From the NCBI RefSeq assembly GCF_001540865.1, contig NC_033625.1, forward strand, positions 10,075,741-10,139,740: a stretch of 64,000 bases of DNA, written 5' to 3'. The notes beneath the pieces were generated by a model, which did no database searches, was not told the DNA's origin, and saw only the letters and a program-made list of their open reading frames with translations. Shown here piece by piece: positions 47,342-57,125 of this stretch. Position 1 is the first letter of the stretch. Each line of letters opens with the position of its first letter. The DNA is from Ananas comosus (Eukaryota > Streptophyta > Magnoliopsida > Poales > Bromeliaceae). Made by a program: the position numbers and the translations under genes.

Positions 47342-49829
47342 CTAATATACCAAAACTTCAGTAGACTATATCAAACTTCAGTCAAATTGATTAAAATATG
47401 CAAAAGAAATAGTTGGACAAAATCCATTTAACATTCCAACCATGTTGGAAGGGTTAAAGTTGAGTTCCAAAAGAGTTAGAAAGGTTCTAGCATTGCTCGG
47501 CGCGAATTGGAATCGAAATAATGCAAAACTGAAATTTTGGAGCTTTGTAACCGGTTTAACACCAAGGGTGTACCGGTACCAGTAGGCAGACCGAGAGCAG
47601 CTGTTCTCGGGTTTGAGAAAATTTGGTTGTTAAACCGGTGACAGATCCAAATGGTACCGGTACCAGACTGCTGACCGAGAGAAGCAGCTCTCGGGTTAGC
47701 CTCTGCGAGATCGTGTTACTGGTGACAAAAATACCTAGTACCGGTACGCAGTGTCCCTCGCAGCAGACTTTGGTCTGCTGCCAATATGAAGATTGGGAGG
47801 GCCTTTTTGCTATTGTAACAGCTTATAAAAAAGACCCCACACCTTTCCCTTCTCTCTTTACAGCTGAGAACTCCCTCCTATCTCATTTCTCTCCCACTAT
47901 CTCTCTAGAAACTCTCTCCCAAGGTGGATTTGGAGGAGAACTTGGAGATTTTGGAGGAGATTTGGAGCTTTTGAAAGGTTAGGGCTCTCCTACAAGGTGG
48001 ACCTTGGAGAGCTAGTGGGCTAAGGTGAGGTTTTTTTGATTGAAAGAACTAAGTTAGGGTTTGGTTTTATACCCTAGATCTTTCGGCTTTGATCTTCTTG
48101 CAAGGTTAGAAACCTAGTTGAGGCCATGGAAACCATGAAATCCATATTTTCTTTATGTGCTCTCATGGTGGATTTTTAGAGTTCATGTTAGATCCCCTAG
48201 GAATGGTTTGAATGACCTAGAAATGGTATTAGGATGATTCTAAGCTTGTTTTTGCTTAGCTCCAAGATCAAACCAAGAAATATAATTATATGTCATTGTT
48301 AGGGCACCAAAATTGGGGCTTTTGCCCTAAGTTGGTTTAAAGGCAAATTGACCTTATAGAAATTAAATTGGGGGTATTTCTAACTAGTTTATGAACTTGG
48401 TTTGGAGTTCCGACGAGTCTATATAAAGGTATTAAAGAAAAAGCCTAATTTGGCTTCGTTTTGCCGCATGCGAGAGAATAGGCGCCCAAAAATTACGAAA
48501 TTCGAACCGTATTCCTACAAGGTGGGGGGTGCTATCCGGAATCTCTGAATTCCCTTCTATGTCTATGTTGCTTTTTTATTGAGCATATATGAATAGTGTC
48601 ATTCATGCATGATAGGGTAGTTAACATATGGATGTTGGTTGAGTTTTCAATTATATGTTTCTAACGTAGATGAACATAGTAATTTATATAGAACCATATG
48701 AGACATGTATGTTGGAACTCTATACTTGTGTGAATGTGAGATATGGACTATGATAATAGTAAACAAGAGTGACATTGATATTAGTGATGAGATTGGCATC
48801 GAGATATGAATTGTTAAACAAGGTTAAACTAATTGTGGACTTGTGGCAAGAGTAGTCTAGAGAGTGGCATATATGACAAGATAGAAACCTGTTATTTATT
48901 ACATTGTGACATTGTGGTATTGTGGCTAGTAGCTATACATTCCCAAATTGGGGATTGGATCGATACTCACATTTAGTCTTGGCTTGAGGGAGGTAGCTCC
49001 CCATCAAGCGTTGCGCTCCGGAGTTGGTCACCACTGGGCGAGATAAAGTCCCCCCAGAAGACGATCCCTAGAGTGGTTCGAGTCCCCCGTTAGAAAGGAA
49101 TTTTGGGTTGTGAGTTATGGGTTAGCAAGTGTTAACCGGGTTAATTGGGTAAAAGGCAAAGTGAATGTGGAAAAGCATGCATGCATATTTATCATACAAA
49201 TGATTATATATTGTTGATCAATTTTCTTACGAGCATTATATTAGTAGTAGCATTAGTTGGTTTGTTATCTTTCTTTCTTGAAATACATATGCCTAAATAG
49301 ACCTAGTGGGTAAGTCGGCGAGGTCGGCGGCCGAACCCATTAGGAACTTCGTTGTAGTTCTCACAGCACTAACCCTACAGATCGGAGTGCGAGCGGGGCG
49401 GCAGAGGACCGAGACAAGGGTTTAGCGCCATAGCTAGTGGCCACTGGAGTATAGTCATTCTTTTTGGTTTATCTATCAACTTTTATTATGTTGAACTAGT
49501 GATGTAAAAGAATCATATATTTTGCGTTGGATGACTATATGATGTATAAACCATGAATGCAAAAAGAATGAATGTAATAACTTTAGTTTAGTTGTATTTG
49601 GTTAAAATGTAATCAAATATTATGTATGTGGTTGTATGCAGTAGTTTAGAGCTTTCACTATTTGTTGTTGCTTACCCTCGAGTAAGCCTTATGTAATTGC
49701 AAATTTCGTTGTTTGATTGCATGATTATACTTGCCGTTGGAGCCATGGACGGATAGGGGAGGTGCTGTCCGTTCGGCGTCTGTTGACGTGCCCAAATCCG
49801 ACCAAATAGGCGGACCCCGGGGTGTGACA
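47342..49829 (+). repeat. 3' LTR (type II) of the plus-strand element
   Basis: It begins TCTAATATACC (TG changed to TC) and ends CCCCGGGGTGTGACA, 2488 bp. GGTACCGGTACC-type units lie at 47565-47755. TATA-like CTTATAAAAAAG lies at 47820-47831 and a CT-rich leader at 47850-47920. Conserved inverted repeats lie at 48983-49008, 49334-49370 and 49670-49688. The 3' flank is CTAAC. No matching 5' LTR is visible in the window. Confidence 0.92.
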
Positions 49830-51342
49830 CTAACTTAGCCGCATCATCATCAAATCCGAAAATTTTACTAATTTTTCAAATATAAATATATCTAATACTT
49901 ATTAACTAAAATCATATCCTAATTTTTAGAAATTTATTTCTTATAAAAAATTCTAAAAATTTAAAAAAGTCACTAAAATAAAATTACCAAAAATAAAATT
50001 CCTAAAATTAATTAAAATAGCCAAAAAAATGATTCTAATTAGTTTCTCTGGCTACATCAGGTTTTGACTGGGATTAGGATTGTGATAGTTTTAGAGAAAG
50101 GGAAAAGAAAAGGAAGGGATCGGCCAAAATCTGGCCAATAAGTAAAAGAAGATTTAGAGGAGGTGAGAGGAAGAAAAGGAGTCCCTTAAAATCCCGCCAA
50201 TAGGATGGAGAACATAAGAGTTAGAGGAGGTGAGAAGGACTTGAAATCCCGCCAATAGTATGGAGAACATTTTGGAGAGTGTTGGAAACCTCTGGAGTTG
50301 AATGGGAAAAGAAGAAAAGAGCGGCGCACCTATCCCTCAGCCCAAATTACCGACCCTACTTGCTTCGCTTTACGAGCAAGGGAATTTCATATATCCTATG
50401 GAGCTTTTCTTGCTTTTCTTATATTTATTAATTATCTGCTAAAAGGACTTGGATCCCTCTGTTTTCTCTCGCATACACTTGTGTTGCAGCAACTTTTTAC
50501 TTATTGTCAATTATATAACATCATTCAATCCAGAAATTAAACTAATTTTGTTTGAAATAAATCAATCATTTAACTAAAGTTTTTCTACCTCGCTAATGTT
50601 AGTAAAATATTATAAAATCTATTTATGGTGTGCAACATGACTCTCCTATGGTGCTCTACGCCATCGGATGCTCGGTCCTACTAAATATTAAGTTTTGCTT
50701 TGTCTATGCATAATTACATACGCCAAAAATTAGTATAGTACTTTGAGATTGAGAAATAAAAGAAGTGCTCTGAAATTATGCTGATAATAATTAAGAGAAA
50801 TAGTACGGGTCCCACATTACAAGTTCGTGCTTAACCAACGACAGTGTCTGTTTCGCCCGGCGACAATACCAAAGCATGGCATTACGATCTTCAACAGTCC
50901 CAAGTTTAATGGGGGATTGCACTGCAGCGGCATCGAACTAGGCCCGGAATTATTCAGAAAAGATAACGGCCATCGCTAATTTCCATTCTATGGACAAAAT
51001 AGAGGTGGCACCTGGAGGATATCGCAAATTTCTCCCAATTTTAAGGGGTTGCTCGGTTTCCAAAAAGATATTTCAAAAAAAAAAACTTCACAGAAAGAGT
51101 AATATTTTTAATTTCCTTTTCCAGACTTTATTTTGTAGTTTTTTAAGTTTTAATTTTGATCTGAAAAGCAGAAATCATGAGGAAAAAAAAAACAAAACAA
51201 AACAAAACAAAATAAAAAAAAAAAAAATCGTGAGAAACGTCTTTCTTGACAAACACTTTGTTTGTTAGGGGATTTTCTTATGTAGCTCTGACTATGGTGT
51301 ACTAACAAACACTCATATAGAGCAGGACAAACAATTTGCAAT

Positions 51343-51373
<31 letters not shown>

Positions 51374-51512
51374 CAACATCGATCAGACGACAATATATAA
51401 GATCGACTTTTCTAGATTCTGATTAGTCGACGAGCTTGTAAATAAAGACACATACATATATGTTTAAATGTATAGCTTGGGCTGATCAGCAGCGAAAAGC
51501 GGCAGTCAATCA
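49830..51512. other. AT-rich intergenic DNA, no gene recognised
   Basis: Very AT-rich at first (49830-50040). Two direct copies of a phrase of about 65 bp follow (TTAGAGGAGGTGAGA... plus ATCCCGCCAATAG...) at 50153-50275. An AAAAC-type low-complexity stretch lies at 51183-51228 and a run of A at 51341-51369. The few ORFs present look random. The last part (51370-51512) would be the 3' untranslated region of the calmodulin-like gene. Confidence 0.6.
50153..50275. repeat. Tandem direct repeat, two copies
   Basis: GATTTAGAGGAGGTGAGAGG and AGTTAGAGGAGGTGAGAAGG each precede an ATCCCGCCAATAGNATGGAG phrase ending GAACAT. The unit is about 60-70 bp. I recognise no function. Confidence 0.7.
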
Positions 51513-51542
51513 CATGATCATGATCATGATCATGATCATGAT
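51513..51542. repeat. CATGAT hexanucleotide microsatellite over the stop codon
   Basis: Five CATGAT units. On the minus strand this reads as repeated TGATCA, and the stop codon of the calmodulin-like gene (51536-51538) is one of its TGA triplets. Every second codon of the array in that frame is TGA. Confidence 0.95.
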
Positions 51543-52072
51543 GAGCTGGGTCCGGAGCCGGAGCCGGAGCCGGCGGCGTTGTTGGTGTTGTTGGTCATCA
51601 TGTTCTTGAACTCGTCGAAGCAGACGCTGCCGTCGCCGTCGGCGTCGACGGATCGGATCATGCGGGAGCAGTCGGCGACGGAGCAGGTGTCGCCGAGGCG
51701 CCTGAGCACGAGGTGCAGCTCCTCGGCGGTGATCCGGCCGTTCCGGTCGAGGTCGTACATCTCGAAGGCGTCGCGCAGCTCGGCGTCCGCGGCGGACGGG
51801 CGGGACGGGCGGTGGAAGGCGGCGAACTCCTGGAGGTTGACGAAGCCGTCGCGGTCGGCGTCCATCTCGTCCATCATGCCGCGCAGCTCCTCCGGCCGCA
51901 CGTCCGACCCCAGCGCGCGCACCACGCTCTCCAGCTCCGACGCCGAGATCCGCCCGTCGCCGTTCGCGTCGAAGCGCGAGAACACCTTCTCCACCTCCGC
52001 CATCGACCCCAGCCCCTGCGCCGGCGACGGCGACGGCTTCTCCCGATCCGGTGGAGTTTGGGGATTCGACAT
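51536..52072 (-). CDS. Calmodulin-like protein with four EF-hands (CML25/26-like)
   Basis: A 178-residue, intron-less Ca2+ sensor. All four 12-residue loops have Asp at position 1, Gly at 6 and Glu at 12: [12 protein letters not shown] (35-46), [12 protein letters not shown] (71-82), [12 protein letters not shown] (107-118) and [12 protein letters not shown] (143-154). The linker between the lobes (about 88-97) is Pro/Ser-rich. A Pro/Ser-rich N-terminal extension of about 23 residues precedes a second Met (24, MAEVEKVF), which is a possible alternative start. The tail (160-178) is Asn- then Gly/Ser-rich with no prenylation or palmitoylation motif. The [11 protein letters not shown] stretch between loops 3 and 4 resembles plant CML25/26. 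Family role: it relays cytosolic Ca2+ changes to targets, which cannot be named from sequence. The first Met was chosen because the frame is open and GC-rich from there. The coding GC is far above its AT-rich surroundings. This is the only intact host gene in the window. Confidence 0.96.
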   Translation of the reverse strand: MSNPQTPPDREKPSPSPAQGLGSMAEVEKVFSRFDANGDGRISASELESVVRALGSDVRPEELRGMMDEMDADRDGFVNLQEFAAFHRPSRPSAADAELRDAFEMYDLDRNGRITAEELHLVLRRLGDTCSVADCSRMIRSVDADGDGSVCFDEFKNMMTNNTNNAAGSGSGSGPSSS

Positions 52073-52140
52073 GGGCGCGCCGCGCTTTGCGATATACGAC
52101 GGAACAAACTAGAACCAGAGATGTGCAACGACGGGCCCCT

Positions 52141-52150
52141 AATTATAGTG
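52141..52150 (-). promoter_or_regulatory. TATA-like element upstream of the calmodulin-like gene
   Basis: The minus strand reads CACTATAATTAGG about 70-80 bp upstream of the start codon, a reasonable position for a plant TATA box with a short leader. The adjacent TAGTTGAGGGGCGC phrase is of a kind often found in plant interspersed repeats, so part of the promoter may derive from one. Confidence 0.5.
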
Positions 52151-52213
52151 AGGCGAAAATTGTACGCAGCGCCCCTCAACTATGGACTCCTTCGTAATGG
52201 GTCCCTCAGCTCA

Positions 52214-52214
<1 letters not shown>

Positions 52215-52250
<36 letters not shown>
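52215..52250. repeat. ATT trinucleotide microsatellite
   Basis: Twelve uninterrupted ATT units about 145 bp upstream of the calmodulin-like start codon. Confidence 0.97.
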
Positions 52251-52672
52251 TAAAGATAAAAATTTGTGGAGATCCAATGCCTTTCTTATTATTATGTAGT
52301 GAGTATATAGATCTAAACTCTTATTATGCTTTAGAATTCTGACGGTCCATATTTTGCCACATATTTTATTTATTTATTTTTGTACTAAAGTCTCATAAAA
52401 ATTTTGTCAACTCTAAAATAAATATAATGGTGTAAGATGGACACTTTTATAAAAAAAACGTACGGATAGTATTTTTCACTTAATTATATATAGTAAGGGA
52501 GCCGCATTAGTTTTTCAGTTTGACAAATAGACTTTCATAATTTTATCAAAATAGTTCAATCAAACGCAGTCTTGAACCAGAGTGTTACTAATACTGCGGA
52601 AATATTATATATTATAGATTTTTTTTATTCTTTAATTCTGGACTAGTATAACCACAAAATAATAAACCCTAA

Positions 52673-53020
52673 GCTATTGTTTGGTTGGGGGTTAGGGGTT
52701 GGAATAACCCCTTAACCCCTATTTTATTTCCAAACACTTTTAAAAATGGGTGGGGTTAGCTAATCCCACCTCAAATGAGTTATTCCGGATTAGCTAACCC
52801 CACCTAACCCCACCAAACCCCAAACAAACACTATTTTCTATTCATAATAACCCACTATCCTTCTTATCCCGCCTACTCCAACCAAATACTATTTTTCACT
52901 ATCCTGAACTAACTCCAACCCCCAACCAAACACAAAAATACTCTAACCCCATCTTAACCCTAAACTTAACCCTATCCCTGGAATAACTAGTTTTTTCTTA
53001 ACCCCGAACCAAACGGTAGC
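52673..53020. mobile_element. MITE with TAA duplication (PIF/Harbinger-like)
   Basis: It starts GCTATTGTTTGGTTGGGG and ends CCCCGAACCAAACGGTAGC. These are imperfect inverted ends, flanked on both sides by TAA. Inside are many AACCCC/GGGGTT phrases and an inner inverted repeat (GGTGGGGTTAGCTAATCC against GGATTAGCTAACCCCACC). No ORF. A 3-bp TAA duplication and GTTTGGTT ends suit a Tourist-type MITE. Assignment to superfamily is inference. Confidence 0.75.
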
Positions 53021-53171
53021 TAAGTATCAAAGGCTTAAAAAACCTATAATATACGTCATTTACATACTGTTAATAGTATTTTAGCTGTACTCTGATAAAC
53101 AACTATCTTTTATTAAAATTGCTAATTGTACGTAAATTTTAGTCCCTTGTCTTATTTTAGTCCCTTGTCAA

Positions 53172-53717
53172 TAGGGGTGACAATCCAGCTTGCTGTTCGC
53201 GAGCCAACTCGCGTTCGGCTCGAAATGAGCTCGAGATCGGCTCGCTCGTTTAGTAAACGAGCCGAACACGAGCTGAATTTTTCAGTTCGTTTAATAAACG
53301 ATCGAACACGAGCTGGGGTCAGCTCGCTCGTGTTCGGCTCGATAACAATTCGAATACATATATTTTATATTTATATAATTTATTTAATTTATATTTTTAT
53401 ATATAAATAAATAATTATATATAATATATATTTTTATTATTTAATTTTTAGCAAAATAAAAAAATAAATGCGAGCTTAATTATAAAAAGACTTATTTATA
53501 TATAAAGTTTTAACTATTAGATCAAAGTCTAATGGATAAGATTTTATAAATTTACTTTTTATATATATTTAATCTAATCCTTTTTGATTTATTGTTCGTT
53601 GGCTAACTCGTGAGCTAGCTCGTGTTCGGCTCGTTAATAAACGAGCCAAACACGAGCTGAATTTTTCAGCTCGATATTTTAACTAGCCAGCTCGTGTTCG
53701 GCTCGTTTACAACCCTA
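53172..53717. mobile_element. hAT-type MITE with 8-bp duplication CTTGTCAA
   Basis: The ends TAGGGGTGACAA and TTTACAACCCTA form an imperfect terminal inverted repeat. Identical CTTGTCAA copies lie at 53164-53171 and 53718-53725; an 8-bp duplication is the hAT hallmark. Subterminal arms are packed with GAGCCGAACACGAGCT-type units in both orientations. The centre (53360-53580) is AT-rich. No transposase, so it is non-autonomous. Confidence 0.88.
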
Positions 53718-53725
53718 CTTGTCAA

Positions 53726-54120
53726 TAGAGAAGCTATTCAATTGCTAGCTTCTCTCTTGACTAGAGGGGCTTATTAACTATTTGAAAAAATTTAAAGAAC
53801 TTTATTGCCAAAATTTAAAAGTTAAGAAGGTTTATGTATATTTTTGTTTCTTATTTACATCTCTTAATTCTTAATTTTTAATTCTTTAAATCAAAATTTC
53901 AGTTAATTGATAAAATTTTAATTATTTTGAAAATATAAATAATTAATAAAGCTTTTAAATTTAAATGAAAGCTTTTAATTTAATTAGCTAGATGGATAAA
54001 AGTTTTTTTAAAAAATTAGTAGTCAAAGAATAAAGATGAAGGACCATTTTCAAACTTCGCGAAAGTTGGGCGTCCCCGTACGTTTTTTTTTTTTTTTATC
54101 TTGTAAGGAAAGGAATAAGT
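53726..54120. other. AT-rich intergenic DNA
   Basis: I see nothing beyond low-complexity A/T runs. Confidence 0.5.
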
Positions 54121-54475
54121 AATGCGGTTGTTTATATGGATTGCTGTCGGATTCAGCCACCGACCCGTCATCATCACAACCGTTTGCTTCCGCTACGGAT
54201 ATGCTGGGGATTCGGTTCTGTTCACGCGGTCTCTTACCGCGTAAGGATGAGCTGTCCGGCCAGGAACAGCAAACGCCGGATGATCGAGGCCTCTCCAGCG
54301 GACGCGTGGTTTCTGAGATTTAGTTTTTTTTTTCTTTGAAATTGCCGCCGTGATCCTTGCTGGCGTCGATCCGAAAAATTATTGTCCGGACCTGGAGCGT
54401 CAGGCCGAAAGCAGACAGCCCATCTGACACTTGGATTGCGGACGTACAACCAGGAACACCACATCTCGCATTTTA
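54121..54475. other. GC-richer island of unknown nature
   Basis: Its base composition stands out from the AT-rich surroundings, and there are short ORFs on both strands (54136-54339 plus, 54234-54464 minus). None shows a recognisable domain. It could be a decayed exon or a fragment of a mobile element. Confidence 0.4.
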
Positions 54476-54794
54476 ATGTGAAAAATTAATCCGAAATATT
54501 GATCTACGACATCCAAAGACATGTAAAATTTAAGTAAATCTATACAGGACTTATCAGAATTCTAAATCATTTTAAATTTACTATTTAATCTTCACACATT
54601 TTGGTGCTATTAGATAAAATTTTAATTTATTTGATTTAAGTTAATCAATGACGCTTTAACATTAACGTTTAAGCTAATTATTTATTATAATAAATTTATA
54701 GTTGTAAAAATTATATAAAATATAGTAACAAACCTATTTATTTATCAATCAATATTAATACATTAATTGGAAACCAACAAAGATCTTTCCTTAT

Positions 54795-55195
54795 TTTGGG
54801 GGTTGTGGGCCCACTTTTTAAAATATTAATTGCACATTGGTCCCCAACCTTTTCATTATTTTTTATTTTGGTCCTTAGATTTTTTTTTTTTTCTTTTGCA
54901 ATCAAATTTTCAAATCCCTTGATTTCAGCACGATAAAATAAAACTGTTAAAAAAGATTTTAGAATTAACGACATTATCATGCCGTCGCTTATTTAGCTTT
55001 CTTTTGTGTGTCAATTTTAGTCTCTAAATTTTGCATGTTTTCACTTTAGTCTCTAAAAATAAAAATTCAAAAATTTGAAAGCTTCCCTTTATTTTGGGTG
55101 TGGTGGGGCTCATATACAAATTTTTTTAAAAATTAATTGCACATTGGTCGCCAACCTTTTCACTATTTTTTATTTTGGTCCCTAACCATTTTTTT
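54795..55195. repeat. Direct repeat pair
   Basis: A phrase containing AATTGCACATTGGTC and CCAACCTTTTCA and ending TTTTTATTTTGGTCC occurs at about 54795-54872 and again at 55090-55182, in the same orientation, 295 bp apart. Related TTTTAGTCTCTAAA phrases lie at 55014-55060. It looks like a duplicated segment of an unclassified interspersed repeat. Confidence 0.65.
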
Positions 55196-55510
55196 TCAAT
55201 CAAGTTAGTTTGTATTCTTCAATAATTATGTATTATAGATTATCTTTTTAATATAAATTATAATATTAAACTTTGTATTAATTTACATGCCGTAGTGACT
55301 AACTATAATAATGTTTATCCGCCGCATCATGCAGATTTCTTAACTAGTAAAGATGAATGATGCATTCAAATTTTAAAAATTAAATTATCATTGACCGACT
55401 CAAATCAAACTGCTGTCATGTGGTGTGTCTGTATTGGCTCGTTCAAATTTAACCCGATTCACATAAAATGTTGATCAAAATTTATCCTAATAAGTTAAGG
55501 ATAAGTACAA

Positions 55511-55529
55511 TATATATATATATATATAT
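55511..55529. repeat. TA microsatellite
   Basis: About ten TA units, followed by an AAGAAATATATTTCTT palindrome near 55542-55557. Confidence 0.9.
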
Positions 55530-55943
55530 TTCTTATTAGTTAAGAAATATATTTCTTAATAAATATTTTAATCGATATTCTAATCTTAATCTATGTGAGA
55601 ATCAGAATATTTTAAAGAGTCCTGATGATTTATAAATATGACCTTTTTCTCTCTCTCTTCTTTTCTCTCTGGGATTTCCATTAACATTTTCGGGTTTTTG
55701 GAATGCGGGCATGAAAATGTACTCAAAGTAGCATTCTTCGTGTCCGGCGTTCGACAACAAGTGAGACGATCCGCAACGAGTAGGAGAAGACAAGATACGT
55801 GACGAAATACGTGGAAGATTTAGAAGCATTGAGACAAAAACAATTCAAGAAGGCTAATAAAACATGCAACCCGATTCATTTTTTGCTTCTAGATACGGTG
55901 GCTATCAAGTTTATAAGTTTTCGCTGTCATTTAATTCCAACAA

Positions 55944-55958
55944 TTGGTATTAGAGTCG
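55944..55958 (+). other. Orphan primer-binding-site-like motif
   Basis: TTGGTATTAGAGTCG resembles the iMet primer site of plant LTR retrotransposons (TGGTATCAGAGCC type) with two changes, and is preceded by ATTCCAACAA. A TATAAATATG and a CT-rich run lie upstream at 55630-55670. I infer a decayed LTR ending here. No gag or pol is seen after it. Confidence 0.45.
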
Positions 55959-56256
55959 TTTTTCTTGTTTTCGCCTTATCATCATACTTGTTATGCTTAT
56001 TTTGAATGCATGCTTCGTTGATCAATTTTTTTTTATGTAGATTTGTTCTATAATATTTTTCATTCATTTTTAATGTGAAATAGATTAAAAGAATAATAAT
56101 AAAAAGAAAAAGAAAAAGTATATCAGTTTTAGCTTTATTTTAAATTGATCAGGAGGCATGCAAAATGTTTTTTTTACATTATTTGTATTTTTTTTCTTTA
56201 TGATTCGTGCATTACAAAAAAATGAAACAATAAAAATACATCTATATATTTTTTTT

Positions 56257-56614
56257 AGGGAAAACTTCAAAAACCCCCCCTGTGGTTTCGTGCTTTCTCA
56301 CTTTACTACCCTGTGATTTAAAACGTATCAATTTGCCCCCCTGTGGTTTCGTTTTTCTCTTTTTGTTATCAATTTTATTATTATTTTTTTCTTAAATCAG
56401 TGACAAAGTTAAAATTAAAGGATACTAAAGTAAATATTCGATAAATATAGATGGTTATCTGAAGTTTTTTGTATATAATTTAACGAAATGTTAACGAAAA
56501 AGCTTCCGAAAAGATAAAAATGAAACCACAGGGGGGCAAATTGATACGTTTTAAACTACGGGGTAGTAAAGTGAGAATGCATGAAACCACAGGGGGGGTT
56601 TTTGAAGTTTTTCC
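56257..56614. mobile_element. Foldback MITE with terminal inverted repeats of about 100 bp
   Basis: The left arm (56257-56360) runs AGGGAAAACTTCAAAAACCC, then TGTGGTTTC and ACGTATCAATTTGCC. The right arm (56519-56614) is its near reverse complement. The interior of about 160 bp is AT-rich. T-runs on both sides hide the target duplication. No ORF. The superfamily is not certain; long inverted repeats would suit a Mutator-like element. Confidence 0.85.
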
Positions 56615-57120
56615 TTTTTTTTATTTTATTTTTTTGCTTTGTGCATTATAAAAAAAGATAAAATAAAAAAGAAGCTGGGCACATGGTCCGGCCTGGCCCG
56701 TCGCATGCGTGCGTTCGGGTGTAGATCCGCGCTCGTCGCGTGCATAAGTGGGGCGGGCCTGCAGCGATTTATTTTTTTTACTTTTTCTTGTTTTTTAAAA
56801 AAATTCTGTATTTTTTTTTGTGTTTCTAAGTGGTGCATTTTTTTTATGTTGGTGGGTGATGTAATTTTTTCCTGTGTGGTCGATTTTTTTTTTTTTTTTG
56901 TGGTAAAAAAAATCCATTATTTTCCTGTGTGGCAAAAATATTTTTTTTGTAGGGTACAAATTTTTTAATGTTTCTATGCAGTGCCTATTTTTTTATGCTA
57001 GTGTAGCATAGTATAAATTTATGCATGTGTTATTTATTTTATTTCACCTATGTTGGTGCAATTATTAATGCGTATGTAGTATATTGTGATTGCATAATTG
57101 TGTGATATTTTTTTGGCACA
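56615..57120. other. T-rich intergenic DNA
   Basis: Long T-runs and a short GC-rich piece at 56685-56765. No gene recognised. Confidence 0.5.
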
Positions 57121-57125
57121 TAAGT

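Noticed and set aside
51579..52112. Long plus-strand ORFs opposite the calmodulin-like gene (also 51713-52342)
   Set aside because: They are antisense shadows of a GC-rich gene, with low-complexity Ser/Arg/Val composition. The minus frame has four perfect EF-hands.
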